The notes below the pieces were generated by a model that did no database searches, was not told the DNA's origin, and worked only from the letters and a program-made list of their open reading frames with translations. Of a stretch of DNA of 45,176 nt, positions 8,488 to 17,404 are shown piece after piece (positions within the stretch are counted from its first letter, which is position 1; the number at the start of each line of letters is the position of its first letter). Source of the DNA: Niveispirillum sp. (GTDB lineage: Bacteria; Pseudomonadota; Alphaproteobacteria; Azospirillales; Azospirillaceae); NCBI RefSeq assembly GCF_017996735.1, contig NZ_JAGOGJ010000048.1:1-45176 (forward strand), given 5' to 3'. Both the position numbers and the translations under genes were made by a program.

Positions 8488-8835
8488 TTGCGAGCAAGCC
8501 ACCCCCAGCATCCCCTCCATCCGTGCCAGCGCTGCCGCGCTGGCCTGCCGGCTTTCCGCCTCCACCTGCCGGTAGAGCGCCACCAGTTCGCGGCCCCAAT
8601 CGGTCAGGGCCGTGCCGCCGCCGCCACTGCCCCCGGTCTGTCCCGTGACGGCGGGCTGGGTGAAGGCGCGGTTGATCTGGTCGACCAGAAGCCAGGCCCG
8701 GCGGTAGGACATGCCCATGGACCGGCCCGCCGCCGCGATGGAGCCGGTATCCGCGATGGCTTCCAGCAGACGGATCTTGCCGGGGCCGATCTGGCTGCCA
8801 TTGGCGAAATCCAGGCGCAGGGTCAGGCGGGTCAT
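8485..8835 (-). CDS. ModE N-terminal-like winged-helix regulator
   Basis: The 116-residue protein matches the DNA-binding half of ModE and similar LysR-type winged helices: LLEAIADTGSIAAAGRSMGMSYRRAWLLVDQIN, then a wing with a GGSGGGG loop and TALTDWGRELVALYRQVE. It lacks the molybdate-binding TOBE/MOP domains of full-length ModE, so it may sense another signal or work with a partner. No molybdate transporter genes are nearby. I use the ATG at 8835; a longer frame to 8922 would run through the terminator of the preceding terC-like gene and is unlikely. The stop codon lies in the toxin operator. Confidence 0.82.
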   Translation of the reverse strand: MTRLTLRLDFANGSQIGPGKIRLLEAIADTGSIAAAGRSMGMSYRRAWLLVDQINRAFTQPAVTGQTGGSGGGGTALTDWGRELVALYRQVEAESRQASAAALARMEGMLGVACSQ

Positions 8836-8861
8836 GGGAACATCCGATGAGGGGGGCATAG

Positions 8862-8889
8862 AAAAGGGGCGGCCGTTGCGGGCCGCCCC
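8862..8889 (-). terminator. Rho-independent terminator after the TerC-like gene
   Basis: A perfect 9-bp stem of GGGGCGGCC and GGCCGCCCC with a six-base loop is followed on the minus strand by TTTTC. It lies 30 bases after the TerC-like stop and supports the shorter start chosen for the ModE-like gene. Confidence 0.8.
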
Positions 8890-8918
8890 TATCAATTGGG
8901 TGACAAAGCCCCGTTCCG

Positions 8919-9659
8919 TCAATGCCCGGCGCTGTTGCCCGCCTTGGCCCGCCGCTTCTTGGTGGCCAGCAGGTTCAGGCTTTCCACACCGACCGAGAAG
9001 GCGATGGCGAAGTAGAGATAGGCCTTGGGGATGTGGAAATGCAGCCCGTCGGCGATCAGCGCGACACCCACCAGGATCAGGAAGGCCAGCGCCAGCATCT
9101 TCACCGTCGGGTGATCCTGTACAAACTTCGACGTCGGCCCCGCCGCGAACAGCATGACGGCGACGGCAATGATGACGGCGGTGATCATCACCGGCAGATC
9201 ATTGGCCATGCCCACGGCCGTGATGACGCTGTCCAGCGAGAAGACGATGTCCAGCACCATGATCTGCGCGATCACCCCGCCAAAGGTGGCCGCTACGCGG
9301 GACGTGCCGTCGTCCTCGTGCTGGCCTTCCATGGTGTGGTGAATCTCCTGTGTGCCCTTCCACAGCAAGAACAGGCCGCCGCCCAGCAGGATCAGGTCAC
9401 GGGCCGAAATGGCCAGATCGAAGATCGTGAACAGGGGTTCGGTCAGTGACACGATCCAGGCGATCGACGCCAGAAGCCCCAGCCGCATGAACAGCGCCAG
9501 CGCCAAGCCCACCTGACGTGCCTTGGCGCGCTGCGCCTCCGGCAACCGGTTGGCCATGATCGAAATGAAGATGATGTTGTCGATGCCCAGCACAATCTCC
9601 AGCGCCGTCAGGGTCGCCAGACTGGCCCATGCATTCGGGTCATAGATCCATTCAAACAT
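8919..9659 (-). CDS. TerC-family integral membrane protein
   Basis: The 246-residue protein has seven to eight hydrophobic segments and the TerC hallmarks: acidic intramembrane motifs in LEIVLGIDNIIFISI (near residue 20) and LDIVFSLDSVITAVG (about residue 140). TerC relatives such as Alx and MeeY are linked to manganese export and metal loading of exported proteins; 'tellurite resistance' is a historical name. I chose the ATG at 9659, with AGGTGG five bases upstream; a GTG three codons earlier is possible. No yybP-ykoY-like manganese riboswitch was recognised upstream. It is transcribed alone and ends at a clear terminator. Confidence 0.9.
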   Translation of the reverse strand: MFEWIYDPNAWASLATLTALEIVLGIDNIIFISIMANRLPEAQRAKARQVGLALALFMRLGLLASIAWIVSLTEPLFTIFDLAISARDLILLGGGLFLLWKGTQEIHHTMEGQHEDDGTSRVAATFGGVIAQIMVLDIVFSLDSVITAVGMANDLPVMITAVIIAVAVMLFAAGPTSKFVQDHPTVKMLALAFLILVGVALIADGLHFHIPKAYLYFAIAFSVGVESLNLLATKKRRAKAGNSAGH

Positions 9660-9813
9660 TGTTTCCACCTGCCCCCAGGAAATGATTCGTTAAGGATAGC
9701 ACCATAGTAGGGCTGTTTGCCGCCCTGCAATATGGCAGCAGCGGGCCTTGCGGGCTGACGGTATCGGGCATAGCGTGGGCCGCAATCCATGCTCATGAGG
9801 GAAAACCAAGCCC

Positions 9814-11388
9814 ATGCGCCGTCTGGCCTGTTCGTTGCTGCTCTCCTCCCTGGTCCTGCTGCCCCTGGTCAGCCCCGTCAACGCGTGGGCGGAGACGGTG
9901 TTCCGGCGCGGCATCGGCTCCGCCCCCGGCACCATCGATCCCGGAAAGGCCGACCTGCACCCCGAATCCATCGTCATCTATGATCTTTATGAGGGGCTGC
10001 TGACGGCGGGACCGGAGGGCAAACCCATCGCCGGAGCCGCCGCCAGTTGGGAGATCAGCCCGGATGGCAAAACCTATACGTTCAGCCTGCGCCCCGACGG
10101 GCGCTGGTCGGACGGGTCGAAGGTGACGGCCAGCGATTTCGTCTATGCCTGGCGCCGTCTGGCCAGCCCGCAGCAGGCGTCGCCCTATGCCTATTATGTC
10201 TGGCCCATCGTGAATGGCCGGGAGGTGACGGCCGGCACCAAGGCGCCGACGGAACTGGGCGTGGAGGCTGTGGGCGACCTCATGTTCCGCGTCAAGCTGA
10301 CCGAGCCTGCCGCCTATTTCCTGGGTCAGGTGGCGCACCAGTCCATGTCGCCGGTGAAGGAGGGGGCGACACCCGGTCAGGTGGGCAATGGCGCCTATAA
10401 ACTGGCCGAAATGGTGCCGCAGACACATCTGAAGCTGGTGAAGAACCCTTATTTCCGTGATGCGGCCAACGTGAAGATCGACACCGTCATGCATATTGTG
10501 ACGGAGAATGTGGATACCGAACTGAAGCGCTACCGGGCCGGCGAACTGGACGTCACCTATACCCTGCCGGTTACGGCGGTGACCTGGGCGCGCCAGGAAG
10601 TTGCGGCGGAATACATGCCGACGCCCACCTATTCCACCTTCTTCATGGCGTTGAACCTGACGCATGAACCGTGGAAATCGTCGCCGAAGCTGCGTCAGGC
10701 GCTTTCCATGGCCATCGACCGGGAGGTGATTGTGGAGAAGGTGCTGCAGGGTGACTTGCGCGCTGCCTACAGCTTCACCCCACCGGGCAAGGTGGCAGGA
10801 TACGAACCGCCCCGCCCCTCCTGGGCCATGCAGCCGCAGATCGCCCGTGATGCCCTGGCCAAGCGGCTGTTGATGGAGGCTGGATACGGGCTGGGCGGCA
10901 AGCCCCTGCCGCCCGTCGAAATCCTGTTGACCCAGAGCGAGAACAACAAGCGGACCATGGTCGCCGTCGCTGCCATGTGGAAGCAGAAGCTGGGCGTGGA
11001 AACCGTGATGAACAATCAGGAATTCCGCGTCGTCTCGTCCATCGGCAATCAGAAGACCTATAAGGACGCCCTGTTCTATGGCTGGATCGGCGACTTTGCC
11101 GACCCGATCAACTTTCTGAAGCTGCTGCGCAGCGACGTGGATCAGCAGAATTATCCCGCCTATATGAACAAAGAGTATGACGCCCTGCTGGACAAGGCCA
11201 ATGCCAGCCTGGACCCGGCGGACCGCATCGCCTTGCTGGGCAAGGCCGAGGCGATGATGCTGGAGGATACGGCCCTGATCCCGATCTTCCACAATACCCG
11301 CCGCCGTCTGGTCAATCCGCGCATCACCGGCTGGACCAAGGCGCCCTTGGACCAGAACCCGACCCGGTTCCTGGGGATCAAGGGTTGA
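9814..11388 (+). CDS. Oligopeptide ABC transporter substrate-binding protein (family 5), copy 1
   Basis: This 524-residue exported protein has a Sec signal peptide (cleavage near VNAWA) and the SBP_bac_5 fold of OppA/MppA: IGSAPGTIDPGKADL, YDLYEGLL, DGRWSDGSKVTASDFVYAWRR, then the C-terminal ALIPIFHNTRRRLV. It should bind peptides or similar ligands in the periplasm and pass them to a membrane permease. No permease or ATPase gene is in the window, so it must use a complex encoded elsewhere or have another role. The next gene is a paralog 47 bases downstream. A Shine-Dalgarno-like GAGGG lies about 11 bases before the ATG. Confidence 0.92.
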   Translation: MRRLACSLLLSSLVLLPLVSPVNAWAETVFRRGIGSAPGTIDPGKADLHPESIVIYDLYEGLLTAGPEGKPIAGAAASWEISPDGKTYTFSLRPDGRWSDGSKVTASDFVYAWRRLASPQQASPYAYYVWPIVNGREVTAGTKAPTELGVEAVGDLMFRVKLTEPAAYFLGQVAHQSMSPVKEGATPGQVGNGAYKLAEMVPQTHLKLVKNPYFRDAANVKIDTVMHIVTENVDTELKRYRAGELDVTYTLPVTAVTWARQEVAAEYMPTPTYSTFFMALNLTHEPWKSSPKLRQALSMAIDREVIVEKVLQGDLRAAYSFTPPGKVAGYEPPRPSWAMQPQIARDALAKRLLMEAGYGLGGKPLPPVEILLTQSENNKRTMVAVAAMWKQKLGVETVMNNQEFRVVSSIGNQKTYKDALFYGWIGDFADPINFLKLLRSDVDQQNYPAYMNKEYDALLDKANASLDPADRIALLGKAEAMMLEDTALIPIFHNTRRRLVNPRITGWTKAPLDQNPTRFLGIKG

Positions 11389-11435
11389 TCCCTCCGCTTT
11401 CCATCACCATTCCCTTCCTATCGGATTCTTGATCC

Positions 11436-13040
11436 ATGAAAAGCTTCCGCCTTCTGCCGCTGCTGGCCATGGCCGCCCTGGCGCCCCTGTCGCTGTCCGC
11501 CCCGGTCCAGGCCGAAATGGTCTATAAGCGCGGGTCCGGTGCCACGCCCGACACGCTGGACCCCACCAAGTCGGAGCTGCAGCCCGCCGCCCGCATCATC
11601 TATGATCTGTTCGAGGGGCTGTACACGCTGGACGCCAAGGGTCAGGGCCGCCGGGCCGTCGCGGAAAGCGAAAGCGTCAGCGCCGATGGCCGCGTCTATA
11701 CCTTCACGCTCCGCGCCGATGCCAAATGGTCGGACGGCACCGCGGTGACGGCGGCGGACTTTGTCTATTCCTGGCGCCGGCTGGCCGACCCCAAGCATGC
11801 CTCCCCCTATGCCTATTTTGTCTGGCCGCTGGTCAACGGGCAGGCGGTGACGACCGGCAAGATGCCGACCGATAAGCTGGGTGTGGAGGCGGTGGATGCC
11901 CGCACCCTGAAGGTCACGCTGGAACGGCCCACAGGTTATTTCCTGGCCTCGCTTCAGCATGTGGCCATGGCGCCGGTGCAGAAGGCCAATATCGACAAGT
12001 TCGGGGAGAATTTCACCAGCCCCGGCAATCTGGTGTCCAACGGCGCCTACAAGCTGGTCGAATATCTGCCGCAGTCGCACATCAAGACGGTCAAGAACCC
12101 ATATTATTACGATGCGGCCAAGGTGAAGATCGATACCGTCTTCTCCTACCCGATCGACAATCAGGATACGGAGTTCAAGAAGTTCCGGGCCGGTGAATTG
12201 CTGGTCACCGACACGCTGCCCAACCCGCAGATCAATTTCGCCAAGGAGAATCTGCCCCAGGCCTATACGACGGGGCAGACCTATTCCACCTACTACCTGT
12301 CCTTCAACCTGAAGAACGAGCCGTGGAAGTCGTCGCCCAAGCTGCGCGCCGCCCTTAACCTGGCTGTGGACCGGGAGGTTCTGGCCGACAAGGTGGTGGG
12401 CGGCGGGGAGAAGCCGGCCTATACCTTCACCCCGCCCGGCAATGTCGGCGGCTATGAACCGCCGCGCCCCGATTGGGCGGCGCAGACCCAGGCGCAGCGT
12501 GACGAGATGGCGAAGAAGCTGTTCGCCGAAGCGGGTTACGGGCCGGGTGGCAAGGAACTGCCCGAGATCGAGATCCTGCACTACACCAACGACAATGCCC
12601 GCAAGGTGGTCGTGGCCGTGGCCGCCATGTGGCGGCAAAAGCTGGGCGTGAAGACCCGGCTGAACAATCAGGAATTCCGCGTGGTGGCCAATATCGGCAA
12701 CCAGAAATCCTATGCCGACATCATGTATTACGCCTGGATCGGCGACTATCCCGACGCCAATTCCTTCCTGCAATTGTTCCGCAGCGATGTGGAGCAGCAG
12801 AACCTGCCCGGCTACAAGGACCCGGCCTATGACAAGCTGCTGGACGAGGCCAATGCCAGCATCGATCCGGCCCGGCGTATCGCGCTGATGAAACAGGCTG
12901 AAACCCTGGCGCTGGCGTCGAACAGCATCGTGCCGCTGACCCACAATACCCGCCGCCGGCTGGTCGATCCGCGGGTCAAGGGCTGGACCCCCAACCCGCT
13001 GGATTTCAACCTGTCGCAATATCTGGAGGTGGCGCAATGA
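11436..13040 (+). CDS. Oligopeptide ABC transporter substrate-binding protein (family 5), copy 2
   Basis: The 534-residue protein has a Sec signal (ending near APVQA) and is alignable end to end with the preceding gene. Shared blocks include SDGTAVTAADFVYSWRRLAD, ASPYAYFVWPLVNG, FRVVANIGNQKSYAD and THNTRRRLVDP, so this is an old tandem duplication whose copies have diverged. Differences concentrate in the middle, where family 5 proteins contact ligand, so the copies may bind different peptides. It ends 15 bases from the convergent phage hydrolase gene, marking the downstream edge of the phage module. No transporter partners are present. Confidence 0.92.
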   Translation: MKSFRLLPLLAMAALAPLSLSAPVQAEMVYKRGSGATPDTLDPTKSELQPAARIIYDLFEGLYTLDAKGQGRRAVAESESVSADGRVYTFTLRADAKWSDGTAVTAADFVYSWRRLADPKHASPYAYFVWPLVNGQAVTTGKMPTDKLGVEAVDARTLKVTLERPTGYFLASLQHVAMAPVQKANIDKFGENFTSPGNLVSNGAYKLVEYLPQSHIKTVKNPYYYDAAKVKIDTVFSYPIDNQDTEFKKFRAGELLVTDTLPNPQINFAKENLPQAYTTGQTYSTYYLSFNLKNEPWKSSPKLRAALNLAVDREVLADKVVGGGEKPAYTFTPPGNVGGYEPPRPDWAAQTQAQRDEMAKKLFAEAGYGPGGKELPEIEILHYTNDNARKVVVAVAAMWRQKLGVKTRLNNQEFRVVANIGNQKSYADIMYYAWIGDYPDANSFLQLFRSDVEQQNLPGYKDPAYDKLLDEANASIDPARRIALMKQAETLALASNSIVPLTHNTRRRLVDPRVKGWTPNPLDFNLSQYLEVAQ

Positions 13041-13055
13041 CCCCGCGCCGCCGGA

Positions 13056-13493
13056 TCAGGTGCGATAGAAGCTGAACCCCCCAAGCATGACCACCGGGGT
13101 CAGCCCCACCGCCCAGGCGGGGATCGGGTCGGCTTCGTCCAGGAACCGGTTGGCCCCGGCGACGATCAGGTCCAGCCCGCCGATGGCCCGGCGGGCGATC
13201 CGGTGGGCAGCGGCGAAGGAAGGGTCACAGCCATCGACGGCCAGCATGGGGCCGTGGCGCGGGTCATCCGGTCCCCAGGCCGGGAACAGGGTGGGATCGC
13301 GCACCACCAGGGCCAGCGACCGGCCCGGCGTGCGGTGGCGGGCATTGACGGCCATGGCCGCCAGCGCCTCCATGGCGCGCACGCCGCGGTCGCTTCCATG
13401 GGCCCAGATGGCGCGGGCCAGCGCGTCCTGACCGCTATCGACGGGAACGCTGGCGGCGCGGTCGGGTTCGGGGACCAGCATCGGTCGGGTCAT
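13056..13493 (-). CDS. SleB-like cell wall hydrolase homolog, catalytic residues doubtful
   Basis: The 145-residue protein aligns with the Hydrolase_2/SleB lytic fold: ALARAIWAHG, ALAAMAVNARHRTPGRS, then DPTLFPAWGPDDPRHGPM and the closing TPVVMLGGFSFYR. It lies last in the phage module, where T7-like phages keep lysis genes. The usual WGEARGE motif with the catalytic glutamate reads WAHGSDRG, and the later THYH region reads GANRFLDE, so activity may be lost or changed. No signal peptide is visible. The third of three consecutive ATGs (13493) has GGAG at the best distance. Family assignment is by motif memory and moderately sure. Confidence 0.65.
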   Translation of the reverse strand: MTRPMLVPEPDRAASVPVDSGQDALARAIWAHGSDRGVRAMEALAAMAVNARHRTPGRSLALVVRDPTLFPAWGPDDPRHGPMLAVDGCDPSFAAAHRIARRAIGGLDLIVAGANRFLDEADPIPAWAVGLTPVVMLGGFSFYRT

Positions 13494-13514
13494 CATCATC
13501 TCCTCGCTGTCGGA

Positions 13515-14996
13515 TCAAAGCTCGAAATCGGTCTGGGCCAGGACCGGTCCGGTCTGGCGCGTATGGTCGGGGCGCTGGCGGGCGCACATGGACATGGCGC
13601 CAGCCAGGGCATCCAACCCGTCATCATGGCTGCGCCCGCGCGGCCGCCATTCCCGCATCTCCCGACCCAGGGGGCCGGCGATGACGCTGTCATGGGCGTA
13701 AATCAGGCTGGCATGCAGCGGCCCGTCGATGGCGCCCAGGATGCGGTCCACCTTGGCCTGAGTGGATCGCTGTTCCAGGACGCTGACCTTGGTCTGGCCC
13801 TGTTCGACCAGGGTCCGGCGCAGCGTTTCGGGCAGGAAGGCGCCCACGCCGTTCACCTCCAGATGGATCAGGCGCACGCCGGTATCAGCCACCATGGCCG
13901 TCAGTTCCCGGCATTGCGCGGCGCCCGCCGCTTCCTCCGATCCCGGTGGTACGGTCAGGTATAGGGCACGGTGGACGAAGTACCGTCCCTCGCCATCCTC
14001 CCCCACCAGCACCGCGACGGAGCCGTCGCCGGCCTTGCGCCGTTTCTTGTCGCGCAGGCCCAGCGCCGGGTCCCACCAGACACGCAGCGAGCGCAGGCGG
14101 TAGGGACCCAAGCGGAAATCCGGCCGGGCCAGGGTCGGCGGCTCCAGCGGCCAGTCATAGGGAAGCAGCCTGTCCACATCCAGCCGCCCATCCTCCAGCG
14201 CGACGGGTGTCAGCATCATCTGGCTGGCGAACTTGTTGGCGCTGCTGCGCTTGCGGATACGCTCGATGCTTTCGGGCGTGAAACGCTCGGGCCAGGCGCT
14301 GGCCCCCGTCTCGGTCAGGATCGGGCGTTCCAGCCGTTCGAACCCGTCCAGGAAGGGGGCATCCTCCCCTTCCTCCACACAGGCGCGGCGGCTGTAGATC
14401 GACTGAAAGGAATGCGGCGTGCCGATATAAAGCTGGGTGCCGCCGGGTGACAGGACATAGGCGACCTCGCCCAGGCGTTGGCGCAGTTCCTGACGCTTTT
14501 CGGCGGTGCCGCAGGTGTTGGGCACTTCCACATCATCGCAGACCACGATGTCGGCATGGCTGCCCGTGACGTTCGCGGTGATGCCCTTGGCCACCATGGA
14601 CGGGTCGCGGCCCACCTTGTCGCGGGCAATGGCGAATTCCTCCGCCCCCCACAATTCCGGCTTGGCGGGCTTCATGCCCTGGCACAGCGGGTGGCGTTCC
14701 ACGATGCGCTTGACCGTGCGCACCATCTTCTTGGCCAGGTGCGTGTCGGCGGCCAGAACCATGACGCGGCGATTGGCATCCAGATACAGAAGCCAGGCAC
14801 AGAACAGACCGATCAGGGTGGATTTGCCGCTGTCGCGGAAGGCCAGCAGCAGCAATTCCTTCGACCCCGCCCGCCAGCGGCTTTCCAGCCACCCGGCCAT
14901 GTCAGTGTGAAGGGCGGGGGTGGTCATGCCCTGTTCACTGTTCCAGCGGTCCAGGAAGGCGATGAAGCCTTCCTTGTCGTCATCGGCGCCCCCCAT
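13515..14996 (-). CDS. Phage terminase large subunit (TerL)
   Basis: The 493-residue protein is the DNA-packaging motor. The ATPase domain shows Walker A FRDSGKST (residues 53-60) and Walker B IVVCDDVE (150-157). The nuclease domain keeps its acidic residues: WWDPALG (Asp309), LEVNGVG, and SHDDGLDAL (Asp458, 459, 462). Both halves therefore look intact. The ATG at 14996 overlaps the tailspike stop as TGATG. A small terminase and a portal, both needed for packaging, are not in the window. The product would be inactive alone unless a helper provides them. Confidence 0.92.
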   Translation of the reverse strand: MGGADDDKEGFIAFLDRWNSEQGMTTPALHTDMAGWLESRWRAGSKELLLLAFRDSGKSTLIGLFCAWLLYLDANRRVMVLAADTHLAKKMVRTVKRIVERHPLCQGMKPAKPELWGAEEFAIARDKVGRDPSMVAKGITANVTGSHADIVVCDDVEVPNTCGTAEKRQELRQRLGEVAYVLSPGGTQLYIGTPHSFQSIYSRRACVEEGEDAPFLDGFERLERPILTETGASAWPERFTPESIERIRKRSSANKFASQMMLTPVALEDGRLDVDRLLPYDWPLEPPTLARPDFRLGPYRLRSLRVWWDPALGLRDKKRRKAGDGSVAVLVGEDGEGRYFVHRALYLTVPPGSEEAAGAAQCRELTAMVADTGVRLIHLEVNGVGAFLPETLRRTLVEQGQTKVSVLEQRSTQAKVDRILGAIDGPLHASLIYAHDSVIAGPLGREMREWRPRGRSHDDGLDALAGAMSMCARQRPDHTRQTGPVLAQTDFEL

Positions 14997-17362
14997 CACG
15001 TTCGCCCGATAATGTGCCAGGCGGCCCCGTTGGACAGCAGGATCATGCCGTCGAACTGTGCCGACAGGGTCTTGGGTCCGCCATCGGGGCCGCCGCTGCC
15101 ATCGCCGCTGGTGACATTGACGATGTTGGCCGACGGATCGGTCTTTTTCACCGACAGGCGCGTGCCGCTATTGGCCGCCGCTGGCGCCGGCAGCCGCACC
15201 TCCACCACCCCGGCAAAGGCGGAGACAAGGTAATGCTCCGCGCCCAGGTCGGGCTGGAACAGGCCCGCCGCCTCGTGGAAATGCACCGTCGTCGGCATGC
15301 GGCTGGCCGATGTGACCCACCAGGCCGCGCCGTTGGAGAATACCGTCACCTGCTCATATTGCGGGGCCAGTTTCCAGACGCGGCCGTCGGGGCCTGTGCC
15401 CGTGGCGGCGGTGACGCTGACCATGCCGGTCGAGGTGTCGGACTTCTTGATGGTGATGCGCCGCCCCACGGCCTGGGGGGCGGATGGGCCGGGCAGGCGG
15501 ACCTCCACGGCCCCGTCGTCGCCGCTGACCAGATACAGATCCTTCATCAGGTCGGGTTCGAACAGGCCGCCTTCATCCCGGAATTCGGCATTGCCCGGCG
15601 ACCCTGTGCGCGCCGTGACCCACCAGCCGGCGCCGTTGGAAACGACGCTGACATGGTCGTACCGGCTGGACAGGATCACGGCTCGCCCGTCCGGCCCCGG
15701 CCCGCCCAGTTCGGTGACGGTGACGGGGTTGGCGGAACTGTCGGTTTTCTTGATGGTCAGGATGCGGCCATTGGCCGTGTCGGCCTTGGGCAGACGGAAT
15801 TCGACGGCACCGCCGAATGACGATACCAGATGGGTGGTCGATGTCAGGTCGGCCGCGACCAGGCCGCCGCTGTCCGGCTCCACATAATTGGTGTCGACGC
15901 TGAACCCCTCCACCCGCAGGTCGGTGACATGCGTCTCCTTCAACAGGTTGCGCAAAGGGTAGCCGGCATTGATCGCGGTATAGGCGCGGTTCGCGGAGGT
16001 GTCCCAGACCGGCTGCCCGCCGGTGGCGCTGAACAGGTTCACAATGCTGGTATTCTGGCTGCCATTATCGATGCGGATGCCGGGCAGGGCGCCCAGGCTT
16101 TCGGCATAGAAATTCACGATCAGGTTCTGGTCGGTGGCGGCCCCCAACCGCAGACAGGCCTGTCCGCCCGGATGCAGGTTGGCCTCGCAATCGGTGAAGC
16201 TGTTGTTGAAGCGCCCGGCAGAGATGAAGAAACCGCAACCGCTGATCGGCGCGGCCAGGGAATAGACCCGCACATCCTGGAACTTGTTGGCGTTGGGCGT
16301 GTCGCCATCGCCCTCCACGGTCAGCAGCACGCCATGCGCCTGCGGCCGCGCCACCAGCACGCGGGCCACATGGTTCCAGTAACAGGGCCGGTCGGCGTCG
16401 TGATAGCCGTCCAGGACGATACCGTTGATGCTGTCCCAGATGGACAGATTCTCCACGACATTCTTCACGGCAGGCCCGTCGCGGCCGAACATCTTCACCC
16501 CCGAGGCCCCGCCCACGATGCGCAGGTCGCGCAGGGTGGCATAGCCGTCCACCATCTCCACGGCATTGAACATGCTGGGATATGCCGGCAGGTTGACGGG
16601 ATCATAGGCGGCGGCACGGGCCTGGATGACGCTGCCCTCACCCTCCCCATACAGCGTCTGGCCATAACCCAGCACGATGGGCGCGCTGGTGCGATAGGTG
16701 CCGGCGGGCAGGAACACCGACCGGTGCGTCGCCAGCGCCGCCAGGATGGCGCCGGTATCATCGGTCACCCCGTCGCCGACGGCGCCGAAATCCTTGGCCG
16801 TCACCACATCGCGCAGCTTGTCGGCCACGGCCCGGCTGACGGCACCCGCCCCGTGGGCGGCGACGGTGCCGGCGGCGGGCAGGCTGTCCAGGGGCAGGGC
16901 CATGGGATTGCCCGCCGCATCGAAGCCCAACGCCGCCCCGGCCCGCACGGAACGGTCGGGCAGCAGCGATGCCGCCGGCAGGTCGGTGGGGGCCGCGCGC
17001 AGCATGCGGGCCTGATCGGCGGCCAGTTGCTGGACCATGGCGGTCAGGCGGTTCAACTGTTCATTCAGGCTTCGGGCGGCCAGCGGCCCGCTTTCCAGGA
17101 AATCCGCCTGTCTTTCCAGCGCCACGCGCCGTTCGATGGTGACGATGGTGCCCGCAGGCGGCGGGCTATCCAGTTGCACGGCCCCACCGGCGGGATCACC
17201 CAGTCCTTCCAGCGTAAAACCGCTGGTCCAGGGGGCGGCGTCCAGATGCAGGGACAGGTCGGACGGGGAATAGAGGGGGAAGGCAAAGGCAAAACGGCTG
17301 ACCACCCCGTCGGCGACAAACTGCGCGACAGGGCTGGCCGCCGGGATCGGGGCGGTGGGCAT
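14996..17362 (-). CDS. Phage tailspike with beta-helix and three C-terminal repeats
   Basis: This 788-residue protein has four parts. Residues 1-90 resemble the particle-binding adaptor of podoviral tail fibres (FVADGVVSRFAFAFPLYSP). Residues 95-125 form a short coiled coil. From about 187 comes a pectate-lyase-3-like right-handed beta-helix opening with AKDFGAVGDGVTDDTGAI, likely to bind or cut surface polysaccharide. Residues 498-788 hold three copies of a roughly 90-residue module (498-585, 599-688, 699-788) sharing LVS...VE.RLP, IKK.D.S and SNGA.W. The C-terminal modules may be host-binding or trimerising. It is the largest gene of the module and intact. Enzymatic activity is inferred only from the fold. 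Confidence 0.88.
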   Translation of the reverse strand: MPTAPIPAASPVAQFVADGVVSRFAFAFPLYSPSDLSLHLDAAPWTSGFTLEGLGDPAGGAVQLDSPPPAGTIVTIERRVALERQADFLESGPLAARSLNEQLNRLTAMVQQLAADQARMLRAAPTDLPAASLLPDRSVRAGAALGFDAAGNPMALPLDSLPAAGTVAAHGAGAVSRAVADKLRDVVTAKDFGAVGDGVTDDTGAILAALATHRSVFLPAGTYRTSAPIVLGYGQTLYGEGEGSVIQARAAAYDPVNLPAYPSMFNAVEMVDGYATLRDLRIVGGASGVKMFGRDGPAVKNVVENLSIWDSINGIVLDGYHDADRPCYWNHVARVLVARPQAHGVLLTVEGDGDTPNANKFQDVRVYSLAAPISGCGFFISAGRFNNSFTDCEANLHPGGQACLRLGAATDQNLIVNFYAESLGALPGIRIDNGSQNTSIVNLFSATGGQPVWDTSANRAYTAINAGYPLRNLLKETHVTDLRVEGFSVDTNYVEPDSGGLVAADLTSTTHLVSSFGGAVEFRLPKADTANGRILTIKKTDSSANPVTVTELGGPGPDGRAVILSSRYDHVSVVSNGAGWWVTARTGSPGNAEFRDEGGLFEPDLMKDLYLVSGDDGAVEVRLPGPSAPQAVGRRITIKKSDTSTGMVSVTAATGTGPDGRVWKLAPQYEQVTVFSNGAAWWVTSASRMPTTVHFHEAAGLFQPDLGAEHYLVSAFAGVVEVRLPAPAAANSGTRLSVKKTDPSANIVNVTSGDGSGGPDGGPKTLSAQFDGMILLSNGAAWHIIGRT

Positions 17363-17404
17363 GGGGGGGCCTCGCGGTATGAAAAGGGGGAGATGGACGG
17401 ACCG

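Noticed and set aside
9660..9813. Possible yybP-ykoY manganese riboswitch ahead of the TerC gene
   Set aside because: TerC genes often have one, but I found no recognisable conserved core or pair of helices in this 150-bp gap.
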